The translations under genes and the position numbers were made by a program. Below, in pieces: positions 17,696 to 26,012 of a stretch of DNA of 64,000 bases. The notes under the pieces were generated by a model. It saw only the letters and a program-made list of their open reading frames with translations. It was not told where the DNA came from and made no database searches. Numbering within the stretch: the first letter of the stretch is position 1; each line of letters opens with the position of its first letter. Source of the stretch: an uncultured Paracoccaceae bacterium (GTDB lineage: Bacteria; Pseudomonadota; Alphaproteobacteria; Rhodobacterales; Rhodobacteraceae); assembly GCA_947500775.1 (NCBI GenBank), contig CANMTD010000002.1, forward strand, positions 124,001 through 188,000. The letters run 5' to 3'.

Positions 17696-18023
17696 AGGTT
17701 CTCCAAGTGCTTGGGGGTTAAATGCTATAGTCGCATCCCGCGCAAGCTTCGGCCAGCAAAATATAAAAGCTCTACCGGAAGACATGCTAGCTGTCCCGAT
17801 CTTCACTTCCGGAATGCTTATTTGGCGAAACAGGCTGTGAATTAGCACACAATTGTCCAGTTTCTGTAAGAGGCAATGTCCGCAATGGGGCCTGCTGTGC
17901 TGCGCCAGAGCTATCCCCCCTTGACCGGTGAAAACTCCACCCATGCGGCAAGAATGCGGTTCAGCTTGTGCCGGGGGCATTCTATACCGCTCCCGACGCA
18001 GATGAAGCATAAGGGATACGGCG
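17696..18023. other. 328-bp intergenic stretch, AT-rich to mixed
   Basis: No supportable gene. The left half keeps the lower GC of the hypothetical gene; composition returns to the genome norm near 17930. A 7-bp inverted repeat CCGGAAG (17775-17781) / CTTCCGG (17806-17812) is present with a long loop. It probably holds the promoters of the divergent flanking genes and the right edge of the acquired segment. Confidence 0.4.
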
Positions 18024-18791
18024 ATGAAATTGGACAGCTCTTTGGCGGCGGTGGTCACCGGTGGCGGCTCGGGTCTGGGTGCGGCGACGGCGCGGCGGTT
18101 GGCGGCGGCGGGCGTGCGGGTCGCGATCTTCGATCTGAACGAAGAGGCCGGGCAGGCCGTGGCGCAAGAGCTTGACGGCGTGTTCTGCAAGGTCGATGTG
18201 TCGGATTACGACAGCCTGGCCGCTGGCTTCGATCAGGCGCGTGCGGCCCAGGGGCAGGAACGGATATTGGTCTGCTGTGCCGGTATCGCGCCGGGCCAGA
18301 AAACCCAGTCCAAGGGCGAACCGCATGACCCGGCCCTTTTCGCCCGCACCGTATCGATCAACCTGAATGGCACGTTTTTCGCCGGCTCCATCGCGGCGGC
18401 GGGCATGGCCGCTGCCGGCCCGGTGACCGGCGACGGTGGGCGCGGGGTGATCGTGATGACCGCCTCGGTTGCGGGGTACGAAGGGCAGGTCGGGCAGGCG
18501 GCCTATGCGGCCTCCAAGGGTGGGGTGATCGGGCTGACCCTGCCGATGGCGCGCGATCTGTCGCGCGATGGGGTGCGGGTCATGACCATCGCGCCGGGGC
18601 TGTTCCTGACGCCGATGCTGCAGGGGCTGCCGCAAGAGGTGCAGGACTCGCTTGGCACGCAGGTGCCGTTCCCCGCGCGTCTGGCCGAACCGGATGAATA
18701 TGCCCAACTGGTTCAGCAGATCTGCGAAAACGACATGCTGAACGGCAGCGTGATCCGTCTGGACGGCGCGATCCGTCTGGCGCCGCGCTAG
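18024..18791 (+). CDS. SDR-family oxidoreductase (3-hydroxyacyl-CoA dehydrogenase-like)
   Basis: 255 aa classical short-chain dehydrogenase. The nucleotide loop VTGGGSGLGAATARRL at residues 11-26, the acidic DLNEE after beta-2 (NAD preference), CCAGIAP at the NNAG position, and the catalytic Ser (MTASVAGYEGQ), Tyr and Lys (YAASKGG) are all visible. The insertion and the C-terminus resemble the type 2 3-hydroxyacyl-CoA dehydrogenase (HSD17B10) branch, so beta-oxidation or short-chain acyl turnover is likely. Its last 4 bases overlap the convergent glucokinase gene. Confidence 0.85.
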   Translation: MKLDSSLAAVVTGGGSGLGAATARRLAAAGVRVAIFDLNEEAGQAVAQELDGVFCKVDVSDYDSLAAGFDQARAAQGQERILVCCAGIAPGQKTQSKGEPHDPALFARTVSINLNGTFFAGSIAAAGMAAAGPVTGDGGRGVIVMTASVAGYEGQVGQAAYAASKGGVIGLTLPMARDLSRDGVRVMTIAPGLFLTPMLQGLPQEVQDSLGTQVPFPARLAEPDEYAQLVQQICENDMLNGSVIRLDGAIRLAPR

Positions 18792-19753
18792 GCCTTGGCC
18801 AGATACATCGCACAGCCGGTCAGCGCGGCATAGTCGTCGTTGACCAGCTGTACCGGAAAGGCGTCCATGAAGTCGGCAAAGCGGCCCTTGTCGCGGAAGG
18901 CGGCGGCAAAGCCGTTGTCGGCCAGATGTGGCGCGATGGCCCGCGCGACCCCGCCGACCAGATAGATGCCGCCGAACGGCAGGGTCAGCAGCGCCAGATC
19001 ACCGGCCTGCTGGCCCAGCAGCCGGGTGAATATCCGCAGGGTTTCCTGTGCGGCCGGGTCCTGATCCGACAGGGCGGTCATGATATCGGCGGCACTGCTG
19101 CGCCCCGATCCGCCCGCGCGGTGAGTGACCCAGGCGTGAATGTTTTCCAGCCCCCGGCCGGATAACAGTTCCTCGACTGCGGTGTGGCCGTCGTGGGCCA
19201 CGAATTTCGCCAGCGCCAGCTCGTCGCTGGTTTGGATCGGTGGGATGGTGTGGCCCGCCTCAGATGGGGTCACGTGGCGGCCGGTGCCGGTGTCCAGCAC
19301 CACCGCGATGTTGAACCCGGTGCCGATGCCGACCACCAGACGGGTGGCCTGCGCCGCCGCCGTCGCGCCGGGTTTGATATCCTGCACCATGCCGGGCGCC
19401 AGATGGCCAAGCGCATGGCCCTGCGCCTGCAGGTCGTTCAGAACGGCCACCCGGTCGGTGCCCGCGACCTGCGCCAGAACCGGCGCGGCGATGGTCCAGT
19501 CCAGATTGGTCATCTGCCCATATCCATCGCGCACGGGACCCGCCAGCGCGACACAGATGCCCCCGGTCCGGGTCAGCCCCTGATCGGCCATGTAGTGTTT
19601 GACGACATCTTCGAACCCCGGGTGTTCGGCGTTTTTATAGCGCCGCACCGTGTCGGCCAGATAGCCGTCGCCGGTCGTCAGCGCCATCCGGGTATTGGTT
19701 CCGCCGATATCGGCCACCAGAGAGGGGGGCGCTGTGGACAGGGCGGGGGGCAT
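18788..19753 (-). CDS. glk: Glucokinase
   Basis: 321 aa hexokinase-fold enzyme of the bacterial Glk family that phosphorylates glucose with ATP. The phosphate-1 loop VADIGGTNTRMAL opens the protein. CVALAGPVRDG and LDWTI follow; the catalytic Asp lies in AVLNDLQAQGHAL; VGIGTGFNIAVV and the substrate glutamate region PSEAGH are present; LVGGVARAI is the adenosine motif. It likely feeds the Entner-Doudoroff route usual in this group. Convergent, with a 4-bp overlap, to the SDR gene. Confidence 0.92.
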   Translation of the reverse strand: MPPALSTAPPSLVADIGGTNTRMALTTGDGYLADTVRRYKNAEHPGFEDVVKHYMADQGLTRTGGICVALAGPVRDGYGQMTNLDWTIAAPVLAQVAGTDRVAVLNDLQAQGHALGHLAPGMVQDIKPGATAAAQATRLVVGIGTGFNIAVVLDTGTGRHVTPSEAGHTIPPIQTSDELALAKFVAHDGHTAVEELLSGRGLENIHAWVTHRAGGSGRSSAADIMTALSDQDPAAQETLRIFTRLLGQQAGDLALLTLPFGGIYLVGGVARAIAPHLADNGFAAAFRDKGRFADFMDAFPVQLVNDDYAALTGCAMYLAKA

Positions 19754-19889
19754 GGCGGTCTCCGGTCAGGTCTGTGGGCTGATGCACACGTCACTGCGTG
19801 ATAAGACGGTTTGGGGACAGTCTTCAAGTGACCGCTAACATTTGGTCGAAAGAACGGGTTCGAAGTGTTCCCCGGATGCCGCCGATTGC

Positions 19890-20030
19890 CTAGGGGCCGA
19901 ACACCTGCCAAAGCCCCAGCGCGGATAAAAACAGCGCGCTTAGCCCAAGGGCCAGCAGAAGTGCGGCCCAAAGCGTCGGGCGCGGTGGCGGGGCGTGGAT
20001 GCCCATCACGGTGTCTTTGTGCTGTTTCAT
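19890..20030 (-). CDS. Small single-pass membrane protein (46 aa)
   Basis: A 46-residue frame from ATG 20030 with a proline-rich N-terminus (APPPRPTLW) and one strong hydrophobic helix, WAALLLALGLSALFLSALGL, near the C-terminus. The alternative start at 20006 would give 38 aa. No clear ribosome site is seen. It is divergent from the FemAB-like gene. The clean hydrophobic pattern and normal codon use support a real small protein, but no function can be given. Confidence 0.45.
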   Translation of the reverse strand: MKQHKDTVMGIHAPPPRPTLWAALLLALGLSALFLSALGLWQVFGP

Positions 20031-20077
20031 GGGGGCAGTTAAGCCGCCCTTAAGTTTCCATCGGGTTAAGGTGGGGG

Positions 20078-21043
20078 ATGCAGATCGAATGGAACGCCCT
20101 GAGCGCCGATGACTGGCACGCCGCTTTCGGACCCGCGCCGGTGCCGTTGCAGCAAAGCTGGGCCTATGGCGCGGTCGCCGAACGGCTGGGGCGTCAGGTG
20201 GCGCGGGCGCGGATTTTTCAGGCCGGGCGGCCGGTGGGGCTGGCGCAGGTGATCGTCGCGCCGGGGCGGTTCGGGGCGCGGGCGTTACTGACCCGTGGCC
20301 CGGTTCTGACGGGGGGCGGTCCTGCGGGCATCCTGACCGCCCTGCGCCGCAGCCTGCCCGCGCGTGGCCCCAAGGTGTTGATCGCAACGCCGGAACGGGC
20401 GGGCGGCGGGGGGGTGCCGCTGATGACGGCGGCGCATATCGCCGAGCTGGACCTGACACCGAACGAAGAGGCCCTGCGCGCCGGTCTGGCGGGCAAATGG
20501 CGCAACCGGCTGGTGGCATCCGGGCGGGCGGGTCTGACCATCACCGAAGAACATGATCTGGAACCGCTGTTGCGCAAAGAGGCCGCGCAGCGCCAGCATC
20601 GCGGGTATGGCGCGCTGCCTGCCGCGTTCACCCGCGCCTGGGCCGAACAGGCGCCGGAGGGCTGGCGTCTCTATGTTGCCCGCAGAAAGGGGCGGATGCT
20701 GGCGGCGATGCTGTTTTTGCTGCACGCGCCCGGCGCCAGCTATCACATCGGTTGGTCGGGGGAGGAGGGGCGGGCAGCCTCGGCCCATAACGCATTGATG
20801 TGGCATGCGATCTGCGCGTTGCGGCGGCGGGGTATCACGCGGTTGGATCTGGGCGCGCTGAATACCGAAGACACCCCCGGTCTGGCCCGGTTCAAACTGG
20901 GCACCGGGGCCAAAGCGCGCGCCCTGGCCCCGACGGTTCTCTCGTTACCCGGATCGGGCGGATGGGTCACGCCAGCGATGGCAGCCACAGCACGATGGCG
21001 GGAAAGGCCACCAGCACCGCGATGGTCACCGCATCGGCGATGA
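20078..21043 (+). CDS. FemAB/GNAT-like acyltransferase
   Basis: 321 aa, with the double-GNAT 'FemAB/BioF2-like acetyltransferase' layout. The start IEWNALSADDWHAAF then LQQSWAYGAVAERLG is typical. Middle features are WRNRLVASGRAGLTI and HRGYGALPAAF. The second half has MLAAMLFLLHAPGASYHIGW, HNALMWHAICALRRRGITRLDLG and the closing DTPGLARFKLGTG. Members attach aminoacyl or acyl groups to cell-wall or other substrates. The final 25 or so residues are rich in Arg and Pro and are read antisense through the 3' end of the convergent dctM gene (77-bp overlap), so the C-terminal tail may be a recent run-on. Confidence 0.75.
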   Translation: MQIEWNALSADDWHAAFGPAPVPLQQSWAYGAVAERLGRQVARARIFQAGRPVGLAQVIVAPGRFGARALLTRGPVLTGGGPAGILTALRRSLPARGPKVLIATPERAGGGGVPLMTAAHIAELDLTPNEEALRAGLAGKWRNRLVASGRAGLTITEEHDLEPLLRKEAAQRQHRGYGALPAAFTRAWAEQAPEGWRLYVARRKGRMLAAMLFLLHAPGASYHIGWSGEEGRAASAHNALMWHAICALRRRGITRLDLGALNTEDTPGLARFKLGTGAKARALAPTVLSLPGSGGWVTPAMAATARWRERPPAPRWSPHRR

Positions 21044-22367
21044 AGAACGGGGTCACGCCTTTGAACACGTCCTGCACGCTGATGTCATCGCGTACACCCG
21101 CCACCACGAAACAGTTCAACCCGATGGGGGGCGTGATCAGGCAGAACTCGGCCATTTTGACCACCAGAATGCCGAACCAGATCGCGCACATCGGCCCCGA
21201 CATGCCAAAGGCGCTGTCGGCGGCGGATACGAATTCGCCCCCGTTCAGCGCCATGACGGCGGGATAGACCACCGGCAGGGTCAGCAGCAGCATGCCGATG
21301 GCATCCATGAACATCCCCAGCACCGCATAGGCCAGCAGGATCAGCACCAGCGTCAGCATCGGCGATTGATCCAGCCCGGTGATCCAGTCGGAAAAGGCGC
21401 TTGGCAGACCGGCAAAGCCCAGAAACCGCACATAGATCAGCACGCCCCAGATGATGGTGAAGATCATCACCGCCAGTTTCGCGGTTTCCAGCAACGCGTC
21501 GCGCAGCTGCCGCCAGCGCATGCCGTTCCAGACCGCCATGCAGAACACGACAAAGGCACCGATCGCGCCGCCTTCGGTCGGGGTGCCCCAGGCATCGCCG
21601 CCGAAGGGGTTGTAGACGAAGAAGATGATGGTCACGACCACGAACAGGATCGGCAGCGCCGGGGGCAGGGCGCGCAACCGCTGTCCCCAGGTGAAACCTT
21701 TGACCGGTGGGCCGAAATTAGGCAGCACCAGCGCCAGGCCGATGATCAGAAGGCCATAGATCAGCGCCGAGACCACGCCCGGAATGAACCCCGCCAGCAA
21801 CAGCTTGCCCACGTCCTGTTCGACGATGATCGCATAGATCACCAGAATGGCCGAGGGCGGGATCAGGCTGGCCAGGGTGCCGCCCGCGGCGACCACCCCT
21901 GCGGCAAAGCGTTTGTCATAGCCGATTTTCAACATCTCGGGGATGGCGATCCGGGCAAAGACCGCCGCCGTGGCGACCGAGGCGCCGGATACGGCGGCAA
22001 AGCCTGCGGTGGCGAAAACCGTGGCCACCGCCAAGCCGCCCGGCAACCAGCCGACCCAGCGTTTGGCGGCCTCGAACAGCGCCTTGGTCAGCCCCGCGTA
22101 ATAAGCCAGATAGCCGATCAGGATGAAGGTCGGGATCAGGCTGAGCGCCTGACTGGACACCTTGGAATGGGGCACTTGCCCCGCAGTCTTGGCCGCGATG
22201 GTCAGCGCCCAGCCGAAATCGGCGGGGTCATAGCCCTTTTTGGCCCAGAAAATCCAGATCAGCCCGACCATGCCGGCAAAGGCGGCGGCAAAGGCCACGC
22301 GCATGCCCAGAACCACCAGCGCGAGCATCCCCAAGGACACCCAGATACCAATTTCAATCGGTTCCAT
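20967..22367 (-). CDS. dctM: TRAP transporter large permease (DctM)
   Basis: 466 aa membrane protein of the ion-transporter superfamily with about 12-13 helices; forms the transport channel of a tripartite ATP-independent periplasmic importer. GYLAYYAGLTKALFEAAKRW, the substrate loop AVSGASVATAAVFARIAIPEM and PPSAILVIYAIIVEQDVGKL are characteristic. It is the last gene of the dctP-dctQ-dctM set; ATG 22367 overlaps the dctQ stop by one base. The 3' end overlaps the convergent FemAB-like gene. Confidence 0.93.
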   Translation of the reverse strand: MEPIEIGIWVSLGMLALVVLGMRVAFAAAFAGMVGLIWIFWAKKGYDPADFGWALTIAAKTAGQVPHSKVSSQALSLIPTFILIGYLAYYAGLTKALFEAAKRWVGWLPGGLAVATVFATAGFAAVSGASVATAAVFARIAIPEMLKIGYDKRFAAGVVAAGGTLASLIPPSAILVIYAIIVEQDVGKLLLAGFIPGVVSALIYGLLIIGLALVLPNFGPPVKGFTWGQRLRALPPALPILFVVVTIIFFVYNPFGGDAWGTPTEGGAIGAFVVFCMAVWNGMRWRQLRDALLETAKLAVMIFTIIWGVLIYVRFLGFAGLPSAFSDWITGLDQSPMLTLVLILLAYAVLGMFMDAIGMLLLTLPVVYPAVMALNGGEFVSAADSAFGMSGPMCAIWFGILVVKMAEFCLITPPIGLNCFVVAGVRDDISVQDVFKGVTPFFIADAVTIAVLVAFPAIVLWLPSLA

Positions 22368-23011
22368 CACCGCGCCCCTTCGTCATTTGCGTCAGACACG
22401 GTTTCGGCCTCGGCTGCGGCCTGTTCGGCGGCCGATTGCACCAGCGGCACGGCGACAGGTTCGACAAGGCCCAGCACAAAGGCCCGCCCGTACCCCCAAA
22501 GCTGCAGCACCAGCCGCAGGCACAGCACGGAAAACGCAACCGGGGCCAGCAGTTTCGCGGGCCACAGCGGCAGCGCGATATCCATCGAACTGTCCCGGCT
22601 CCACATCGGGGATCCGAAATCGAAACTGCGCTGGAAATGCGCCCAGGTGCCCCAGACCAGCAGGATCATCAGGATCAGGATGGCCAGCGTGGTGATGAAT
22701 TCCGCCGCCCACAGGACCCGCCCGCGCAGCGCGCCCACCAGAATATCCATGCGGATATGGCCACCGTCGCGCTGGGTATAGGCCACGCCCATGAAGGCAA
22801 TCAGCGGCATCGCCTGTTCGATCCAGTCGACATATCCGGGCAGCGGCGCGCCGAAAAAGTTGCGCCCCGACACCGAAAACACCGCCAGCACCATCAGCGA
22901 AAACACCGCCAGACCGCTGATCAGCGCCAGAAGGCTTTCAAGCTTGTACAGTGTCTGGTCGGCACGGCTGAGCGCGCTGTCGTCCGTCATTACAGATGAA
23001 AGACCTGCCAT
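22367..23011 (-). CDS. dctQ: TRAP transporter small permease (DctQ)
   Basis: About 214 aa with four membrane helices, the small membrane subunit of the TRAP importer. VSGRNFFGAPLPGYVDWIEQ after the first helix and the MGVAYTQRDGGHIRMDIL segment match the family. The second ATG of ATGATG (23011) is placed best after GGGGAGGGG. A hairpin between it and dctP probably lowers its expression relative to the binding protein. The acidic Ala/Glu-rich C-terminus is longer than usual. Confidence 0.9.
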   Translation of the reverse strand: MAGLSSVMTDDSALSRADQTLYKLESLLALISGLAVFSLMVLAVFSVSGRNFFGAPLPGYVDWIEQAMPLIAFMGVAYTQRDGGHIRMDILVGALRGRVLWAAEFITTLAILILMILLVWGTWAHFQRSFDFGSPMWSRDSSMDIALPLWPAKLLAPVAFSVLCLRLVLQLWGYGRAFVLGLVEPVAVPLVQSAAEQAAAEAETVSDANDEGAR

Positions 23012-23024
23012 CATCCCCTCCCCA

Positions 23025-23057
23025 ATAAAAAGGCTGCCCCGGCGGGCGGGACAGCCT
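23025..23057 (-). terminator. Intra-operon hairpin with T-run between dctP and dctQ
   Basis: Read on the minus strand, AGGCTG (from 23057) pairs with CAGCCT (to 23031), extended by GGG/CCC with one bulge, followed by TTTTTATT. This is an intrinsic terminator placed inside the TRAP operon, 3' of dctP. It would let most transcripts stop after dctP and a minority continue, giving excess binding protein over permease. Confidence 0.75.
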
Positions 23058-23074
23058 GTTGCGATGTGTCGTTT

Positions 23075-24079
23075 TTATTGACCGATCATGCCGGTGACAA
23101 AATCGTAAAGTTCCTGCGCGGGCAGGCCTTTGGCGGTATTGTCGGCAATCCAGGCAGCCGCGGCGGGACCGGCAGCGGCCTCTTTGAACGCGGCAATCTC
23201 CGCGTCCGCGAAGGTGACCTGCTGAATGCCGCGTTCGTCCAGCGCGGGCCCCCATGCGTTCATGGTGTTGTTGTTGTAGAAGTCGATGTAGTAATCCAGC
23301 GCCTCGTCAACCGATCCCAACAGCGCCTCGCGTTCGCCATCCGACAGGGCGTTCAGCGCGTCGGTGTTGACCACCACCGGGCAGTTCACCGTGCCGGGGT
23401 TCAGGTTGGTCGTCCACCATTTGCCGGTTTCGATGGTGCCAAAGGACATATGCGCGTGGGGGGCAAAGCTGACGGCCTTGACCACGCCGCTGTCCAGCGC
23501 CTGACGGACCTCGGTGGCCGACATGGAGGTGGGCACCGCGCCGACAGCCGTCATCGCATCGCCGATGCCGCCGGTGGCCCGGACCGACAGGCCTTTGAAA
23601 TCGGCCAGAGTGGTCGGCGCATCGCCAACACCGACGAAATTATACTGTGGCAGGGGCGAGGGCATCAGCAGGGTCGCGTTCCAGCGCGCCAGATCGGCCT
23701 GAACGGCGGGATGACCATAGATCGCCATGGAAATCTTGCGCTCTTCCTCAAGGCTGCTGACCCCCAGGAAGGGCAGTTCCAGAACGGTGATCGACGGGTT
23801 CTTGTCGCGGTGATAGCCCGCGCAGAACTGCGCCATTTCAAACGCACCGATCGAAATACCGTCCAGATTTTCCCGGTTCTTGGACAGGCCGCCGTAGGAG
23901 ATATTCATCGTGAATTCGCCGTTGGTCTTGGCAGAGACCAGTTCGGCCAGCTTTTCCACATGCTCGGTAAAGGCGCGGCGTTTGCCCCAGACCGAAACGT
24001 TCCATTCCGTGGCCGCAGCCTCGGTCGCGAATGTGACTGCCAAAGCCGCGACGGTGGCTTTGCCCAAAAGATGTTTCAT
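23075..24079 (-). CDS. dctP: TRAP transporter substrate-binding protein (DctP)
   Basis: About 334 aa periplasmic receptor of the TRAP importer. A signal peptide (residues 1 to about 22, ending AAATEW) is followed by the DctP fold with NGEFTMNISYGGLSKN, GLSVRATGGIGDAMTAVGAVPTSM (substrate arginine loop; Arg of VRATGG) and DSGVVKAVSFAPH. The conserved Arg implies a carboxylate ligand; exact substrate unknown. ATG 24079 has GGAGG seven bases upstream, so the longer frame to 24094 is rejected. The gene is divergent from an HpcH/HpaI aldolase that may act on an imported acid. Confidence 0.9.
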   Translation of the reverse strand: MKHLLGKATVAALAVTFATEAAATEWNVSVWGKRRAFTEHVEKLAELVSAKTNGEFTMNISYGGLSKNRENLDGISIGAFEMAQFCAGYHRDKNPSITVLELPFLGVSSLEEERKISMAIYGHPAVQADLARWNATLLMPSPLPQYNFVGVGDAPTTLADFKGLSVRATGGIGDAMTAVGAVPTSMSATEVRQALDSGVVKAVSFAPHAHMSFGTIETGKWWTTNLNPGTVNCPVVVNTDALNALSDGEREALLGSVDEALDYYIDFYNNNTMNAWGPALDERGIQQVTFADAEIAAFKEAAAGPAAAAWIADNTAKGLPAQELYDFVTGMIGQ

Positions 24080-24288
24080 CAGGTATCCTCCCATGGTGTT
24101 ACACGCACCTAGTGCGTTCTGCGCGAAAGACTACGTCGGCTTGTGCGCGATACCAACGAAGAAATTGTCCATCGTCATATTAAAGTGAGATATCAGAGCA
24201 GCTTGGGCGTCAGGCCGTGGCGCGTCAAAGGGGCTGGACCCGCGCCCGATGTCGTGAAACCCTGCGCGGATTGAAACAGGAGACCCCC

Positions 24289-25062
24289 ATGCCCGCACCC
24301 CTGAACGGACTGAAGGCCGCATTCGCCAGCGGTAAGATGCAGATTGGCCTGTGGCTGGGGATCGGATCGCCGCTGACCGCCGAGCTGGCCGCCGGGGTCG
24401 GGTTCGACTGGTGCCTGATCGACGGCGAACACGCACCCTATGATATTATGGCGATCCGCACGCAATTGGCCGCCATGGCGGGGCGGGACGCACATCCGGT
24501 GGTGCGGGTGCCTGCGGGCGAAGACTGGATGCTGAAACAGGTGCTGGATCTGGGCGCGCAATCGGTGATGGTGCCGATGGTCGATACCGCCGCGCAGGCG
24601 CTGGCCATCGTGCGCGCCACGCGTTACCCGCCGCAGGGTATACGCGGCATGGGGGCAAGCCTTGGCCGGGCCGCCGATTTCGGCGGGGTGCGCGATTATG
24701 TCGCCACCGCCGACGCCCAGATTTGCGTGATGCTTCAGCTGGAAAGCGCCGAAGCGCTGCGCAATATCGAAGCGATCGCCGCCATTGACGGCGCCGATGT
24801 GCTGTTCATCGGGCCTGCGGACCTGTCGGCGGACATGGGGTACCCCGGTCAGCCCGACGCGCCCGAGGTCGTGGCCGCCATCGAGGATGCGATCACCCGG
24901 ATACAGGCGGCGGGCAAGGTTGCGGGTATCCTGACCTTCGATCCGGCGAAGACCGCCTATTACCGCGATCTGGGGGTCGGATTTCTGGGTGTTGGCGCGG
25001 ATGTGGCGGTGCTGGCGCAGGGGCTGCGCCAGCTTGCCAAGGTCACCAGGGCCGAGGTCTGA
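24289..25062 (+). CDS. HpcH/HpaI-family class II aldolase
   Basis: 257 aa metal-dependent pyruvate aldolase of the 4-hydroxy-2-oxoheptanedioate aldolase type. LWLGIGSPLTAELAAGVGFDW and LIDGEHAPYD open the barrel; VVRVPAGEDWMLKQVLDLGAQSVMVPMVD contains the substrate Arg; MLQLESAEAL supplies the metal Glu and FIGPADLSADMG the metal Asp. ATG 24289 with AGGAG six bases before it is the start. It is divergent from the TRAP operon with a 209-bp gap, so the two probably share control and serve uptake and cleavage of a hydroxy-oxo-acid. Substrate not determined. Confidence 0.87.
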   Translation: MPAPLNGLKAAFASGKMQIGLWLGIGSPLTAELAAGVGFDWCLIDGEHAPYDIMAIRTQLAAMAGRDAHPVVRVPAGEDWMLKQVLDLGAQSVMVPMVDTAAQALAIVRATRYPPQGIRGMGASLGRAADFGGVRDYVATADAQICVMLQLESAEALRNIEAIAAIDGADVLFIGPADLSADMGYPGQPDAPEVVAAIEDAITRIQAAGKVAGILTFDPAKTAYYRDLGVGFLGVGADVAVLAQGLRQLAKVTRAEV

Positions 25063-25071
25063 GCGCCGCCG

Positions 25072-25845
25072 CTATTTCCAAAAGGCGCGGTCGCCGTTCT
25101 TGACGATGGTTTTCAGATCCCCGGCGCCGCCGTTCATATCCTTCAGCACGGCCGAGGTGACATCGGCGTCGCTGAAATCCGCATCCGCGATCTGCGCCCC
25201 GGTCAGATTGGCCCCCGCCATTTCCGCCCCCGACAGGTTGGTGCCGGTCAGCCGGACATCGTGCATCTTGGCAAACTCCAGCACGACGCGCGACATGTCG
25301 GCCCCGCTCAGGTCGGCGCCGGTCAGCTTGGCCGAGGTCAGAACCCCGCGCATCAGGCCCATCGACTGATTTTGCATGTCGGGTGCGAAATTGGCCCCGC
25401 GCGCGATGACGCCGGTCATATCCGCCTTGGTCAGATCGGCGGCAAGCCGGGCGTTGGTCAGGTTTGCGCCAACCAGACTTGCGCCGCGCAACTGCGCCTG
25501 AAACAGCGACGCGCCGGTCAGGTCGGCGCCGTCCAGTTTCGCCTCAAGCATCCAGACCTGATCCAGAATGGCCCCGGTCAGATCGGCGCCCGACAGGTCG
25601 GTTTTCAACAGGCGCGCGGCGCGCAGGTTTATGCCCGACAGATCCAGCCCGGACAGATCCAGCCCATTCAGGCTTTTGCGGGACAGATCGGTGCCGGTTT
25701 TGGCGGCGGCGGCGACCTCTTCGCGGGTCAGTTCAGCCTCGTGCCAGCGTGGCGACGACAGATCGACGTTGCCCAGCAGGTCCTGCGCCGTGGCGGGACT
25801 GGTGGCGGCAATGAAAACGGCACAAAGATACGCAAGAACGCGCAT
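25072..25845 (-). CDS. Secreted pentapeptide-repeat protein
   Basis: 257 aa. A Sec signal peptide (MRVLAYLCAVFIAATSPATAQ) is followed by about 20 or more pentapeptide repeats of the A(D/N)Lxx type, e.g. LSGLDLSGINLRAARL and GADLTGASLFQ, which should fold as a right-handed quadrilateral beta helix in the periplasm. ATG 25845 has a GGGAGGAG site; the longer frame to 26001 overlaps the next gene's leader. The repetitive GTCAGGTCGGC-like DNA here reflects this protein repeat. No catalytic motif; role unknown. It is divergent from the TehA-like channel gene. Confidence 0.88.
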   Translation of the reverse strand: MRVLAYLCAVFIAATSPATAQDLLGNVDLSSPRWHEAELTREEVAAAAKTGTDLSRKSLNGLDLSGLDLSGINLRAARLLKTDLSGADLTGAILDQVWMLEAKLDGADLTGASLFQAQLRGASLVGANLTNARLAADLTKADMTGVIARGANFAPDMQNQSMGLMRGVLTSAKLTGADLSGADMSRVVLEFAKMHDVRLTGTNLSGAEMAGANLTGAQIADADFSDADVTSAVLKDMNGGAGDLKTIVKNGDRAFWK

Positions 25846-26012
25846 GGCGCTTCTCCTCCCCCTGAGGTCATGCCAAAGCTTCCCCGCTGCGGCGAGCTTG
25901 GCCAAGTCATTTCGTGTCACGAACTGGTGACGACGCCGTTCGCTGCGACTATCTTTCGGCTCGTCAGTACGGCCACGCCGGTGTATCGCTGACCCCGACA
26001 AGGAGACCAGCG

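Noticed and set aside
25200-25700. Short periodic DNA resembling a repeat array
   Set aside because: Not CRISPR: the period is 15 bp and reflects pentapeptide repeats in the minus-strand protein.
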